Assembly: GCA_023140195.1 (NCBI GenBank)
Contig: JAGLME010000004.1
Coordinates: 72,578-136,577 of the forward strand
Direction of reading: 5' to 3'
Source: Thermoplasmata archaeon
Lineage (GTDB): Archaea; Thermoplasmatota; Thermoplasmata; RBG-16-68-12; SOIM01
Length of the DNA stretch: 64,000 nt
Part shown: piece by piece, positions 15,753-24,511 of the stretch
Position numbering within the stretch: position 1 is the stretch's first letter
How the letters are laid out: each line of letters opens with the position of its first letter
Made by a program: the position numbers and the translations under genes
Notes under the pieces: model-generated
What the model was told of the DNA's origin: nothing
Database searches by the model: none
Seen by the model: only the letters and a program-made list of their open reading frames with translations

Positions 15753-17230
15753 AAGGCGGCCACCCACTCGAATATCTTATCCATGAGTAGAATCGGAAGG
15801 ATGCCGAAGAGGACGAATGTGAATGTCAGCACGGCCAACGGAACGGTCTCGAAGGGCCTGAGGTCCTTCGGATCCTCCACCATCTCATTGTACGGACCGA
15901 AGATGGACCTTTGCATGGCGAACAGGTAATATCCAGCCGTCAACGCGACAGAGATTATCGGGAAGAATATCCACAGGCCGAACGCCTCCCAGGTTCCCAC
16001 GAAGACGCTCAGCTCCGCTACGAACCCGACCAGACCAGGTAAGCCTAAAGACGCTAGGAACGCCACCATCATGAACCCTGCTGTCTTTGGCACCTTTGGA
16101 GCAATCCCCCCTAACTCAGATATGTTCCTGGTTCCAAGGTTGTGTCCAACAGAACCTGCGATCATGAACAACGCTGCTGAGATGAGGCCGTGAGCAAACA
16201 GCTGGAATATCGCACCCGCCATTCCAATCTGGCTTCCACCCAGGGCCCAGGTCGAGATCCCCAACATCACTATGCCCATGTGGCTGATGCTGGAGAAGGC
16301 GATCATCCTCTTCAGGTCGTCCTGAGCAAGGCAGACGAACGCGCCGTACACCATGCTTATTACACCAATGACCCCGAACATCACCCAGACCCAGTCGGAC
16401 ACCGAATCGAACATCTGGACGTTGAACCTTATGAGACCGTAGCCGCCCATCTTCAGCAAAACGCCGGCAAGCAGAACGGACCCCGCGGTAGGCGCTTCGA
16501 CGTGCGCATCAGGTAACCACGTATGCACTGGCACCATCGGTAACTTGGTCCCGAACCCGAACATCATGACGATGAACAGCAGGTCCTGAGAAGCAGCCCC
16601 TATCGGATTGTTCTCGATGAAAGCGACCATGCTGAAGGTGTGGGGGTCGGAGGAGAACCAGAACGCGAAAATCCCTATCAGCACCAAAATGCTGGCCGCC
16701 TGGGTGAAAAGGAAGAACTTGATGGCCGCATACTTCTTGTTGGGACCGCCCCAGATGGCGATCAGGAAGTACATCGGAACAAGACCGACCTCCCAGAACA
16801 TGAAGAAGAGGAAGGAATCGAGAGAGACGAACACCCCGATGATGGTCGTCTGCATGAACAGAAGCATGGCGTTGAATTCCCTGTGGCGATGGGTCTCATC
16901 CCACGAATGAATCAGGGCCAGTGTAACCAAAAGAGATGTCAGGAAGACCAGTACTGCAGAAAGGGCGTCCGCACCGATGTGGTAGTTTATGCCCACCTGC
17001 GGAATCCATTCGGCATTCTCGACCGCAAAGAAATCGCCTTCCTGGGTAAGATCGACGAAGTCGGTTAGAACGCCCAGAATGAGCATCGTGGACAGTATCA
17101 GCGGTATGATGGACATGACCACGGCCACTATCTTCGTGTCCCTGTTCTTCAGTGGTAGAATGTAAACGAGTAGGGCTCCGACTATCGGGAAGACGAGGAT
17201 GAGCGATATCAAATGGATCTCAAGCGCCAT
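15749..17230 (-). CDS. nuoM: Complex I-like subunit M, copy 1 (antiporter-like)
   Basis: NuoM/FpoM proton-pumping subunit of 493 residues with about 14 membrane helices. The family segment MVPVHTWLPDAHVEAPTAGSVLLAG, with its invariant residues, lies near residue 230. A GGGAGG ribosome site precedes the ATG. It sits directly after a second nuoM-like gene of similar size, so the operon encodes two M-type subunits. Both copies keep the conserved charged residues, so neither looks decayed. Confidence 0.93.
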   Translation of the reverse strand: MALEIHLISLILVFPIVGALLVYILPLKNRDTKIVAVVMSIIPLILSTMLILGVLTDFVDLTQEGDFFAVENAEWIPQVGINYHIGADALSAVLVFLTSLLVTLALIHSWDETHRHREFNAMLLFMQTTIIGVFVSLDSFLFFMFWEVGLVPMYFLIAIWGGPNKKYAAIKFFLFTQAASILVLIGIFAFWFSSDPHTFSMVAFIENNPIGAASQDLLFIVMMFGFGTKLPMVPVHTWLPDAHVEAPTAGSVLLAGVLLKMGGYGLIRFNVQMFDSVSDWVWVMFGVIGVISMVYGAFVCLAQDDLKRMIAFSSISHMGIVMLGISTWALGGSQIGMAGAIFQLFAHGLISAALFMIAGSVGHNLGTRNISELGGIAPKVPKTAGFMMVAFLASLGLPGLVGFVAELSVFVGTWEAFGLWIFFPIISVALTAGYYLFAMQRSIFGPYNEMVEDPKDLRPFETVPLAVLTFTFVLFGILPILLMDKIFEWVAAL

Positions 17231-17233
17231 TTA

Positions 17234-18760
17234 TCAGATACCTCCCAGTAATGTTGACAGCCCCTCGGCATACGGTCCGATGAATTGTACCACCGGAGCC
17301 GGATAAAGTCCGAAGAATATGATGAAGAACATTAGAATTGCCAGAGGAACCAGTTCATACCCGGTCACATCCCTTACCTCACCCAAGGATTCGTTGAACT
17401 TACCGAACAGCACCTTGTGCATCGTCCAGATGTAATAAGCCCCTGTGATGATAATGGCCAGCAAGGGAATGATGAGATACTTCCCGAAGGTCCCGAAAGC
17501 CCCCACGAAGACCATGAACTCGCTGACGAAGGATGCCAGCCCCGGAAGTCCTAAGGAGGCGAAGAAGCCCAGCATGAGTATCAGGGAGAACTTGGGCATC
17601 TTGTTGATGAGACCTGTGAGCTTTGGTATTTCCCTGGTGTGACAGGCCCTTTTGGCGACCCCGGCCAACATGAACAACACCGCGGTTATCAGCCCGTGGG
17701 TGAACATCTGGTATATGCCGCCCATGATACCGATGGTCGAAAGGCTGGCGGCACCCAGCAGGACGAATCCCATATGGCTCACGCTGGAATAGGCGATCAA
17801 TCTCTTCAGGTCCGTCTGAGCTAAACACACGAACGCGGCGTAAACCATGCTCACGATCCCGAATGAAGCGAGGACCCACCACAGCTCAACGGCAGCTAAC
17901 GGGAACATGGTCAATCCAATTCGGAACAAGCCGTAACCGCCCATCTTCAGCAGCAAGCCGGCAAGTATGACCGAGCCGGCGGTCGGGGCCTCGACGTGCG
18001 CATCAGGGAGCCAAGTGTGGAACGGCACCATGGGCATCTTGACCCCGAATCCGAAGAACATGGCAATGAAGACCGGCATTTGAAATGCAGCGCCCAGATA
18101 TGTCGGGTTCTGCCCAGCCTCGTTGGCGAGCACGATCAGGTTGAAGGTGTTCCCACCAGTCAGATTGGGTGACGCCGTGAAGTACAAGGCGAATATCCCC
18201 AGCAACATTATGATGCTGCCCACGTGGGTGTAGATAAGGAACTTGATAGCGGCATAGTGTTTGTTCGGGCCTCCCCATATCCCGATGAGGAAGTACATTG
18301 GTATCAGCACGAACTCCCAGAAGATGAAGAACAGGAAAAGGTCCAGCGAGACGAAGACGCCGGTGATCGCCAGGTCCATCAGCAGCAACAGAGCGAAGAA
18401 CTCCTTGGTCCTCTTCCCTTCCTTCCAAGAGAAGACTATCCCCAAAGCCACCAGCAGATGCGTGAGCAAGATGAGCGGGATCGAGAGCCCGTCAACGCCC
18501 AGGGTGTAGCTTATACCCAGAGTCGGGACCCAGTCGGCGTTCTCGTAGGCCTTGAAACTGCCAGTGACAGGATCTCCGACGAGAGCAAAGGGGATCTCCC
18601 AGACGAAAGCAAAGACCAGAATGAACGAGATGAGAAGGTTTACCAGAGACGCGATGAGACAAATCCACTTCGCCTTGGGGCTGTCCTTGGGGAGAACGAG
18701 TGTGATAATGGTCCCGACCAGTGGGACGAGCAACATCAGGGAAAGCAAAGGCACGTCCAT
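17234..18760 (-). CDS. nuoM: Complex I-like subunit M, copy 2 (antiporter-like)
   Basis: Second NuoM-type subunit, 508 residues, with the same MVPFHTWLPDAHVEAPTAGSVILAG signature near residue 240 and about 14 membrane helices. It is clearly related to the copy just downstream but well diverged, so the duplication is old. It lies between nuoL and the other nuoM, so it is expected to be assembled into the same enzyme as a fourth antiporter-like module. A GGGAGGG ribosome site precedes the ATG. Confidence 0.92.
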   Translation of the reverse strand: MDVPLLSLMLLVPLVGTIITLVLPKDSPKAKWICLIASLVNLLISFILVFAFVWEIPFALVGDPVTGSFKAYENADWVPTLGISYTLGVDGLSIPLILLTHLLVALGIVFSWKEGKRTKEFFALLLLMDLAITGVFVSLDLFLFFIFWEFVLIPMYFLIGIWGGPNKHYAAIKFLIYTHVGSIIMLLGIFALYFTASPNLTGGNTFNLIVLANEAGQNPTYLGAAFQMPVFIAMFFGFGVKMPMVPFHTWLPDAHVEAPTAGSVILAGLLLKMGGYGLFRIGLTMFPLAAVELWWVLASFGIVSMVYAAFVCLAQTDLKRLIAYSSVSHMGFVLLGAASLSTIGIMGGIYQMFTHGLITAVLFMLAGVAKRACHTREIPKLTGLINKMPKFSLILMLGFFASLGLPGLASFVSEFMVFVGAFGTFGKYLIIPLLAIIITGAYYIWTMHKVLFGKFNESLGEVRDVTGYELVPLAILMFFIIFFGLYPAPVVQFIGPYAEGLSTLLGGI

Positions 18761-18761
18761 T

Positions 18762-20768
18762 CTACCCTCCCGTAATCTTGATGTAGATCCAGGCGAAGGC
18801 GATCACGAAGCATATGCCGAGCACGACAGCCGCCAGGTAACCCTGAATGTTCCCGGTCTGGCTCCTCCTGAGACCTCTGCCGCCTCTCACGATCCCCCGA
18901 CTGATTCCGTTGACAGCGCCGTCAATCCCTTTCTGGTCGAAGAACCCGCTGGCCTTGCCCACAAGCAAACTGCCTTTGGCGGTTCCGTTCACAACACCGT
19001 CGATGACCCTGCGGTCGAAGAAGTCCGCGACCTTGGCGAAGCCATAGGCGATCTTCAGCCCGAACATCCTGTAGGCCCAGTCCATTCCGTATCTCTTCAC
19101 GAGCATGGTGTGGATGGCCTTCGTTCCCTTGGATGAGACGAAGATGGTGGATGAGATGGTTCGCTTATTGTAGATCAAGTATGCCAGCCCGATACCCAGA
19201 CCGGCCATGCCGATGGAGAGGAAGGTCAACGGATTGGTGAACACGTGGATGATCTCCTCCACGGCGTGTCCATGCGCCTGCTCAAAGAAAACCAGCTGAC
19301 CGAACCCGTCCATGAAGAATGTGAGAATCCCGGATATGAGCGCGAACGCAGCGAGAATAATCAGCGGAATTGTCATGGATTTGGGGGATTTGTGAGGCTC
19401 GCCGGGCGATCTTTTCTCTCCAGTGAACGTGAAGAACCACAGCCTGAACATATAGAATGCGGTCATGAACGCGGTGATGATGCCGAGTATCCAGATGATG
19501 AGGAAGGAGGGGTCATTCATTCCTGCTTCGAACGCGACTTCAAGAATACCATCCTTGCTCCAGAACCCGCTTAATGGTGGAATGCCGGCGATGGAGAGAG
19601 CACCTATGAGCATTGCGAACGAGGTTATCTTCATGTGTTTGTGCAGGCCGCCCATTTGCCGCATGTCGTTGGTGCCGACTGAGTGAATAACGCTACCGCT
19701 ACCCAGGAACAATAAGGCCTTGAAGAATGCATGGTTCACCAGGTGGAAGATGGCGAAGGTGTAGCCCAGAGCCTCGTGTCCGTGGTGGTAGAGGTACGCA
19801 CCCGCGCCTAATCCGAGCATCATGTAGCCTATCTGGCTGATCGTAGAATACGCAAGCACCCTCTTGATGTCCATCGCTACCAGCGCCATGGTTGCGGCAA
19901 AGAAGGCCGTGAAGCCGCCTATGACAGCTACAACTAAAGTCGCATCAGGAGAATTGGCAATAAGCGGGAAGCTGCGAGCTGTCAGATAGACGCCCGCCTT
20001 TACCATCGTTGCAGCGTGAATGAGAGCACTCACCGTAGTGGGACCTTCCATGGCATCCGGTAGCCAGACGTGTAACGGGAACTGTGCGGATTTACCAACG
20101 GCCCCGCCAAAAAGAAGCAGTGGTATAATCGTAACAAGATGTACGGGTATGTCTCCTGCGTGCTCCTGTATATGGATTATGTTGAAAGTGTCAAACGTGA
20201 CAAAGAGAACGATGATGCCAATCAAGAACAGTATGTCCCCGATCCTGGTGACCAAGAACGCCTTCTTCGCGGCACTGGCCGCCTCGGGCTTCTTGTACCA
20301 GAATCCGATGAGCAGGTAAGAGCAGACGCCCATTACCTCCCAGAAGATCAGCAGCTGGAAGAAGTTGTTAGCGCTGACGGTTCCGAGCATTCCAGCGGTG
20401 AACAGAGCTATCTCGGCATAGTAGCGGGGCTTCCCTTCCTCATCGTGCATGTAACCCGCCGAATAGATGGCTATCAGAAGACACAGGAAAGAGACCAGCA
20501 GGAGCAATAACGCGCTGAGGTTGTCTATCAGCAGTCCGATCTCGATGCCGGGTATCCACTCGAACGCGATGATCTCTACTTGCACTCCGCCGCCCAAAGC
20601 ACCCTGACCCAGGACATCAATGAACAGATAAAGGGAAACGACAAACGAGAACCCGATAGCACCAATGGTGAAGGGCGCACCGCCCTCCCACACCTTCTTG
20701 CCGAACAGTATGGATAAGAGGAATGCCACCAGGGGCGAGATGATGATCAGCCAAGCATACTCGTACAG
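18762..20768 (-). CDS. nuoL: Complex I-like subunit L with a duplicated lateral-helix segment
   Basis: NuoL/FpoL, the distal antiporter-like subunit, 668 residues with this start. The FPLHVWLPDAMEGPTTVSALIHAATMV-type segment lies near residue 240. The C-terminal lateral helix holds a tandem duplication: FFDRRVIDGVVNGTAKG and FFDQKGIDGAVNGISRG, offset by 26 residues (about 583-630). The track start (GTG at 20729) removes most of TM1. The only in-frame candidate after the upstream stop is CTG at 20768, preceded by GAGGTG at five-base spacing and restoring a normal NuoL N-terminus, so I call a CTG start one base after the nuoK stop. Confidence 0.92.
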   Translation of the reverse strand: MYEYAWLIIISPLVAFLLSILFGKKVWEGGAPFTIGAIGFSFVVSLYLFIDVLGQGALGGGVQVEIIAFEWIPGIEIGLLIDNLSALLLLLVSFLCLLIAIYSAGYMHDEEGKPRYYAEIALFTAGMLGTVSANNFFQLLIFWEVMGVCSYLLIGFWYKKPEAASAAKKAFLVTRIGDILFLIGIIVLFVTFDTFNIIHIQEHAGDIPVHLVTIIPLLLFGGAVGKSAQFPLHVWLPDAMEGPTTVSALIHAATMVKAGVYLTARSFPLIANSPDATLVVAVIGGFTAFFAATMALVAMDIKRVLAYSTISQIGYMMLGLGAGAYLYHHGHEALGYTFAIFHLVNHAFFKALLFLGSGSVIHSVGTNDMRQMGGLHKHMKITSFAMLIGALSIAGIPPLSGFWSKDGILEVAFEAGMNDPSFLIIWILGIITAFMTAFYMFRLWFFTFTGEKRSPGEPHKSPKSMTIPLIILAAFALISGILTFFMDGFGQLVFFEQAHGHAVEEIIHVFTNPLTFLSIGMAGLGIGLAYLIYNKRTISSTIFVSSKGTKAIHTMLVKRYGMDWAYRMFGLKIAYGFAKVADFFDRRVIDGVVNGTAKGSLLVGKASGFFDQKGIDGAVNGISRGIVRGGRGLRRSQTGNIQGYLAAVVLGICFVIAFAWIYIKITGG

Positions 20769-20769
20769 A

Positions 20770-21081
20770 TTACCACCTCAACATCTTGCCTTTGTCCAGA
20801 TCGATTGTGTTGAACGTCCGGTAGAAGACGATGAACATCGCAAGTCCTATAGCCGCCTCGGCAGCGGCAACCGCAATGGCGAAAAGGGCGAAGACCTGGC
20901 CGGCAGCATTTCCCCCGTTCTCGGCGTACGAAGAGAATGCCACGAAATTCATCACGGCTGCGTTCAGGATTATCTCCACGGACATCAGCACGACGATGGC
21001 GTTCTTCCTCCTCAGGATGCCGTAGATGCCTATGGCGAACAGGACGGCGGAAAGCACCAGCTCATATTCGAGAGCTATCAA
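20770..21081 (-). CDS. nuoK: Complex I-like subunit K
   Basis: NuoK/ND4L-type subunit of 103 residues with three membrane helices. The conserved glutamates expected in TM2 and TM3 are present (VEIILNAAVMNF and AVAAAEAAIGLA). It takes part in the proton channel next to NuoJ and NuoN. The start overlaps the stop of the preceding nuoJ fragment by four bases, as usual in this operon. Confidence 0.92.
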   Translation of the reverse strand: MIALEYELVLSAVLFAIGIYGILRRKNAIVVLMSVEIILNAAVMNFVAFSSYAENGGNAAGQVFALFAIAVAAAEAAIGLAMFIVFYRTFNTIDLDKGKMLRW

Positions 21082-21326
21082 TCCTTCACCTCCTTCCTCG
21101 CCAGATAGATGCCGCCCAGCACCGACGCGGACAGCAGCATTCCGAGGATGACCAAAGCAAAAGAGTAATCGTCAAACAGGGAGTGGGCCACATCTTCCAC
21201 CGGGACCTCGTTGATATCGGTCGTCTCCCATGCTTCGGATGAAATCAGAGACAAAGCCATCATGTAACCTAGAAGGACGGCGGCCGTCACCACTATGATC
21301 TGCGTTGCCTCACTATTCTCCTTCAT
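21078..21326 (-). CDS. nuoJ: Complex I-like subunit J, C-terminal half
   Basis: 82-residue protein with two membrane helices matching the C-terminal part of NuoJ. The segment DDYSFALVILGMLLSASVLGGIYLARKE is typical of the NuoJ end (last helix before NuoK). It overlaps the N-terminal half gene by 14 bases in another frame and nuoK by four. The split is ordered and both ORFs have their own starts, so it appears to be a true two-gene NuoJ, as also annotated in some Fpo operons, rather than a sequencing error. Confidence 0.85.
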   Translation of the reverse strand: MKENSEATQIIVVTAAVLLGYMMALSLISSEAWETTDINEVPVEDVAHSLFDDYSFALVILGMLLSASVLGGIYLARKEVKD

Positions 21327-21585
21327 CTGGCTCCTCCATTATCCGCCTTCTGGTTAGAACGATACCGAAGATGAACAGCACCGGCACCGCACCCGCATAG
21401 ACGAGGATCTGAACGACGGCCACGAACTCGGACCGCAGAAGTATGTAGATCCCACCCATGGTGATCAGGGTGATAGCCAGCCAGAATGCGCTGTGCACGA
21501 GCTTCTTTGATGTGACGACCAAGATGCTGGCGACAATCTCAACGACAGAAAGCGTAATGAACATCACAAGGTCCCATTCAACCAT
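21313..21585 (-). CDS. nuoJ: Complex I-like subunit J, N-terminal half
   Basis: 90-residue protein with three membrane helices. The family core FVAVVQILVYAGAVPVLFIFGIVLT, including the pi-bulge helix TM3 with its conserved Tyr and Gly, is present near residues 52-78. It ends in a charged tail (RRRIMEEPDEGE), which supports a natural C-terminus rather than a frameshift within a longer gene. Confidence 0.88.
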   Translation of the reverse strand: MVEWDLVMFITLSVVEIVASILVVTSKKLVHSAFWLAITLITMGGIYILLRSEFVAVVQILVYAGAVPVLFIFGIVLTRRRIMEEPDEGE

Positions 21586-22293
21586 TCAGATCTCCTCCAT
21601 TGTCAACGATCCAGGCTTGCAAACGTCGCAACATGTGCTGCATCCGATGCACTTCGAGTAGTCGAATTCCGGGATCTCAATCGGCTTGTCCTTCCTCATC
21701 TTGGGCCCGGGGATCATGGTAATGCATTGGGTAGGACACTCGTTGAAGCAGCGCTTGCACCCGATGCAGGTCTCCACATCCAGCTTGGGATTCTCCAGTA
21801 TCTTGTTAATGAGCTTCTTGCTGGGTCCTCCTTCGGTCTTGACCTGCTCGGCAGAATAGATCAAGGCGTCCCTCTCGAACTCTGTGAGCTCTACCAATAT
21901 GGTCTGGGTCCAGGCGTCGGTGGGGCAGTACTCGCCGCAGTTCCCGCAGAACAGGCATCTTCCGATGTCCACGCCGGGTCGGTGAATTCTGTTCTTCTTT
22001 TCCGACATGTGGGATCGGCGTGGTCCCTTGTAGTTCTCGTCGACCTCGATGTCCTCCATCGTGATGCACTGGTTGGGGCACACCCTGGAACACAGCCTGC
22101 AGCCGATGCATTTCAGCCAATCGATCTCGTGATGGCCTCGGAAGTTCTCCCGCAGAGCTTCCCATTTGTCCCTTTCCTTTTCGAGGGGATAAAGAATGGT
22201 CGACGGCTTCCAGAGGGCCTGGCGCATCTCGCGTAGGGTGAACCTCATGGGCTGAATGATCCATCCCTTGAGACGCCTCTTCTTCTTGGCCAT
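21586..22293 (-). CDS. nuoI: Complex I-like subunit I with four [4Fe-4S] motifs
   Basis: Iron-sulfur subunit of 235 residues. Four cysteine motifs can be read: CIGCRLCSRVCP (62-72), CLFCGNCGEYCP (113-123), CIGCKRCFNECP (176-186) and CIGCSTCCDVCKP (215-225). The usual NuoI has only two, so this version carries a second 2x[4Fe-4S] module at its C-terminus, which could act as an electron entry point in a complex without NADH subunits. The start is the ATG overlapping the nuoH stop (TGATG); the track start 57 codons earlier lies inside nuoH. Confidence 0.9.
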   Translation of the reverse strand: MAKKKRRLKGWIIQPMRFTLREMRQALWKPSTILYPLEKERDKWEALRENFRGHHEIDWLKCIGCRLCSRVCPNQCITMEDIEVDENYKGPRRSHMSEKKNRIHRPGVDIGRCLFCGNCGEYCPTDAWTQTILVELTEFERDALIYSAEQVKTEGGPSKKLINKILENPKLDVETCIGCKRCFNECPTQCITMIPGPKMRKDKPIEIPEFDYSKCIGCSTCCDVCKPGSLTMEEI

Positions 22294-23435
22294 CAGAACC
22301 ACCCTACCCATTTGAAAGCAGCCGCGATCACAATAGAGATTATAGCGATGGGAATCAACCAGTTCCAGCCGATCCTCACGATCTGATCGATACGGGACCT
22401 CGGGAAGGACCAGGTCGCCCAAACGATGATGACGAAGACGATGTAGGATTTGATGATGAACCACAGCTCTCCCGGCAGCACAGGGCCGGACCAGCCGCCT
22501 AAGAATAATATCGTGATCAAAGCCGCCCCCGCATACGTCCTAACCCACTTGGACACAAAAACCAGTCCGAACCTCATGCCTGAGTACTCGGTGAGCCAGC
22601 CCTCAACGAGCTCGGCCTCAGCCTCGGGGAGGTCGAAGGGCAGCCTCTCAAGCTCCGCGAACAGAGCCACCATGAACACGATAACAGCAGGGAACAGGGG
22701 AATGATGTACCAGTTCTCAACGCCAAGGACCGACGTCTGCTGCTGGGCATGCACTATCTCAATGGGATTCAGAGAGCCGGAAAGGAGTATGACGCCGATG
22801 ACGGAGAGGATCAACGGTATCTCATAGCTGAGCATCAATGCGGCGCCTCGCAGTCCGCCGATCAAAGTGAACTTGTTATTACTGGACCAGCCAGCCAGCA
22901 CGACCGCCAAGGGCGCGATAGCCAATATTGCCAGAATGAATATGAGACCGGCGTTGATGTTGGCGACATAGAAAGTCTCACTGAAGGGAATAGCAACAAA
23001 GGCCAGTATGGAGGTGGTGGCGATTATGGCGGGTGCAATGTCGTACATCCATTTGTCCGCGTTCTTTGGCGTGATCAGCTCTTTCTGAATGAGCTTCATA
23101 CCGTCGGCAAGGTTCTGCAGGAATCCAGTGCCCTTGTGGGTCTTCTTCCAGGGTCCTGGGAGCATGATGCCACGGCGGTCGTGAATCCTACCGTACATCT
23201 TCCTCTCGATCCACATGATGATGAAGAGGTTGATTATGGAAACAAAGACCATCACCGCCGCTCCACCAATGAATATGGCAACAAGGTTCAGCACGTTGAC
23301 CGACATCAGCCAGTCGGCGAAATCAGAAAGAGGACCGATCCACTGACCGAAGAAGTTGAGGATGGCTGCAACTATACCCATCAGGAACTCGCCGATCGCG
23401 TAGCTGATGTTGTACAGGTTTATCCACGAGCTCAT
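22293..23435 (-). CDS. nuoH: Complex I-like subunit H
   Basis: NuoH/FpoH, 380 residues with eight to nine membrane helices; forms the quinone-binding cavity with NuoB and NuoD. The conserved acidic loop (ELERLPFDLPEAEAELVEGWLTEYSGMRFG, near residue 265) is intact, as is ERKMYGRIHDRRG near 77. The N-terminus is slightly longer than in bacterial NuoH, with an added hydrophobic segment. It overlaps nuoD by four bases. Confidence 0.94.
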   Translation of the reverse strand: MSSWINLYNISYAIGEFLMGIVAAILNFFGQWIGPLSDFADWLMSVNVLNLVAIFIGGAAVMVFVSIINLFIIMWIERKMYGRIHDRRGIMLPGPWKKTHKGTGFLQNLADGMKLIQKELITPKNADKWMYDIAPAIIATTSILAFVAIPFSETFYVANINAGLIFILAILAIAPLAVVLAGWSSNNKFTLIGGLRGAALMLSYEIPLILSVIGVILLSGSLNPIEIVHAQQQTSVLGVENWYIIPLFPAVIVFMVALFAELERLPFDLPEAEAELVEGWLTEYSGMRFGLVFVSKWVRTYAGAALITILFLGGWSGPVLPGELWFIIKSYIVFVIIVWATWSFPRSRIDQIVRIGWNWLIPIAIISIVIAAAFKWVGWF

Positions 23436-24511
23436 TTGTCAGTGTCTCCTATGCAGATATCCACGCTTCCCATTATCGCGAGCAGGTCCGCAACCGAGGT
23501 GCCTTTCAACATTACTGGCACCGCCCTCATGATGGCGAATATGGGGCTTCTGATCTTCAGCCTGTACGGGGACTCCCCACCTTGACCGATGACGTATATC
23601 AGCGCCTCTCCCCTGGAGTCCTCGGTCCTTCTGAAGCCTTGTCCAGTTGGTCTTAAGGGAGCCTTGACCCTCACCGGGCCATCGGGAATCTTCTTGAGGG
23701 CGTCACGAATTATCCTGCAGCTCTCCCTCATCTCTCCCATTCTCACGGCATAGCGCGAGAAGACGTCACCTTCCTTCCCCACCTGAACTTCCCAGTCCAG
23801 CTCGTCGTACACCTCGTAGGGGTCGTGCGTCCTCATGTCGATCGGGCAGTTGCTCCCCCTCAGGGCGGGTCCGGTGACGCCCAGGTCCAAAGCGTCCTCC
23901 TTGCTCAGGACCCCCACTCCCATCGTCCTCATCCGGAAGAGCTTGTTATCGTCAAACAGCTGCTTGTACTGCTCCAGCTTCTTCTCGAAGTAGTCCAGTT
24001 CCTTGAAGCACCTGTCCGGGAACCCAGCGGGCATGTCGTTCCTGACACCGCCGATTCGGGGGTAGTTCTGGTTCATCCTGGCGCCGGTCAGCCATTGAAG
24101 CATATCAAGGAAGTGCTCCCTCTCCCTCATCGAGTACAGGTATGCCGAGAACATACCCAGGTCCGGGGCGAAGGCCGCCAGCCACATGAGGTGGGAAGCG
24201 ACCCTCTGGAGTTCCAGTGCGATGACCCTGAGATACTTCGCCCTATCTGGAACCTCGAGCCCCATCATCTCCTCGACGGAGATGCAGTAGGCATGTGACC
24301 AAGTCAAGGAAGAAACGTAGCAGAGCCTGTCCATCAGCGGGATTATCTGGTTGTAGTCCCTCTTCTCGCACAGCTTCTCCACACCTCTGTGCAGGTATCC
24401 CAGAACGGGTATGGATTCAACCACGATCTCACCATCCACACGTACCTTCAGGTTCCAGAGCCCATGGTTCATGGGATGTTGCGGACCCATATTTATCCAC
24501 ATATCACTCAT
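23432..24511 (-). CDS. nuoD: Complex I-like subunit D (49-kDa)
   Basis: Quinone-site subunit related to the [NiFe] hydrogenase large subunit, 359 residues. The opening MGPQHPMNHG and HRGVEKLCE lie at the N-terminus, and the C-terminus ends SVDICIGDTDK where most homologues have GDVDR. The hydrogenase CxxC pairs are absent, so it is not a hydrogenase. It overlaps nuoC by eight bases and nuoH by four. Confidence 0.94.
   Translation of the reverse strand: MSDMWINMGPQHPMNHGLWNLKVRVDGEIVVESIPVLGYLHRGVEKLCEKRDYNQIIPLMDRLCYVSSLTWSHAYCISVEEMMGLEVPDRAKYLRVIALELQRVASHLMWLAAFAPDLGMFSAYLYSMREREHFLDMLQWLTGARMNQNYPRIGGVRNDMPAGFPDRCFKELDYFEKKLEQYKQLFDDNKLFRMRTMGVGVLSKEDALDLGVTGPALRGSNCPIDMRTHDPYEVYDELDWEVQVGKEGDVFSRYAVRMGEMRESCRIIRDALKKIPDGPVRVKAPLRPTGQGFRRTEDSRGEALIYVIGQGGESPYRLKIRSPIFAIMRAVPVMLKGTSVADLLAIMGSVDICIGDTDK

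Noticed and set aside
22294-22464. N-terminal extension of NuoI in the ORF track
   Set aside because: It lies inside nuoH in another frame and has an atypical composition.
23825-24298. 157-residue plus-strand ORF
   Set aside because: Antisense shadow of nuoD with Pro/His/Val-rich composition.
23432-24511. NuoD as the large subunit of an energy-converting hydrogenase
   Set aside because: The paired CxxC nickel ligands are missing and the neighbouring genes are a full NuoA-N set.
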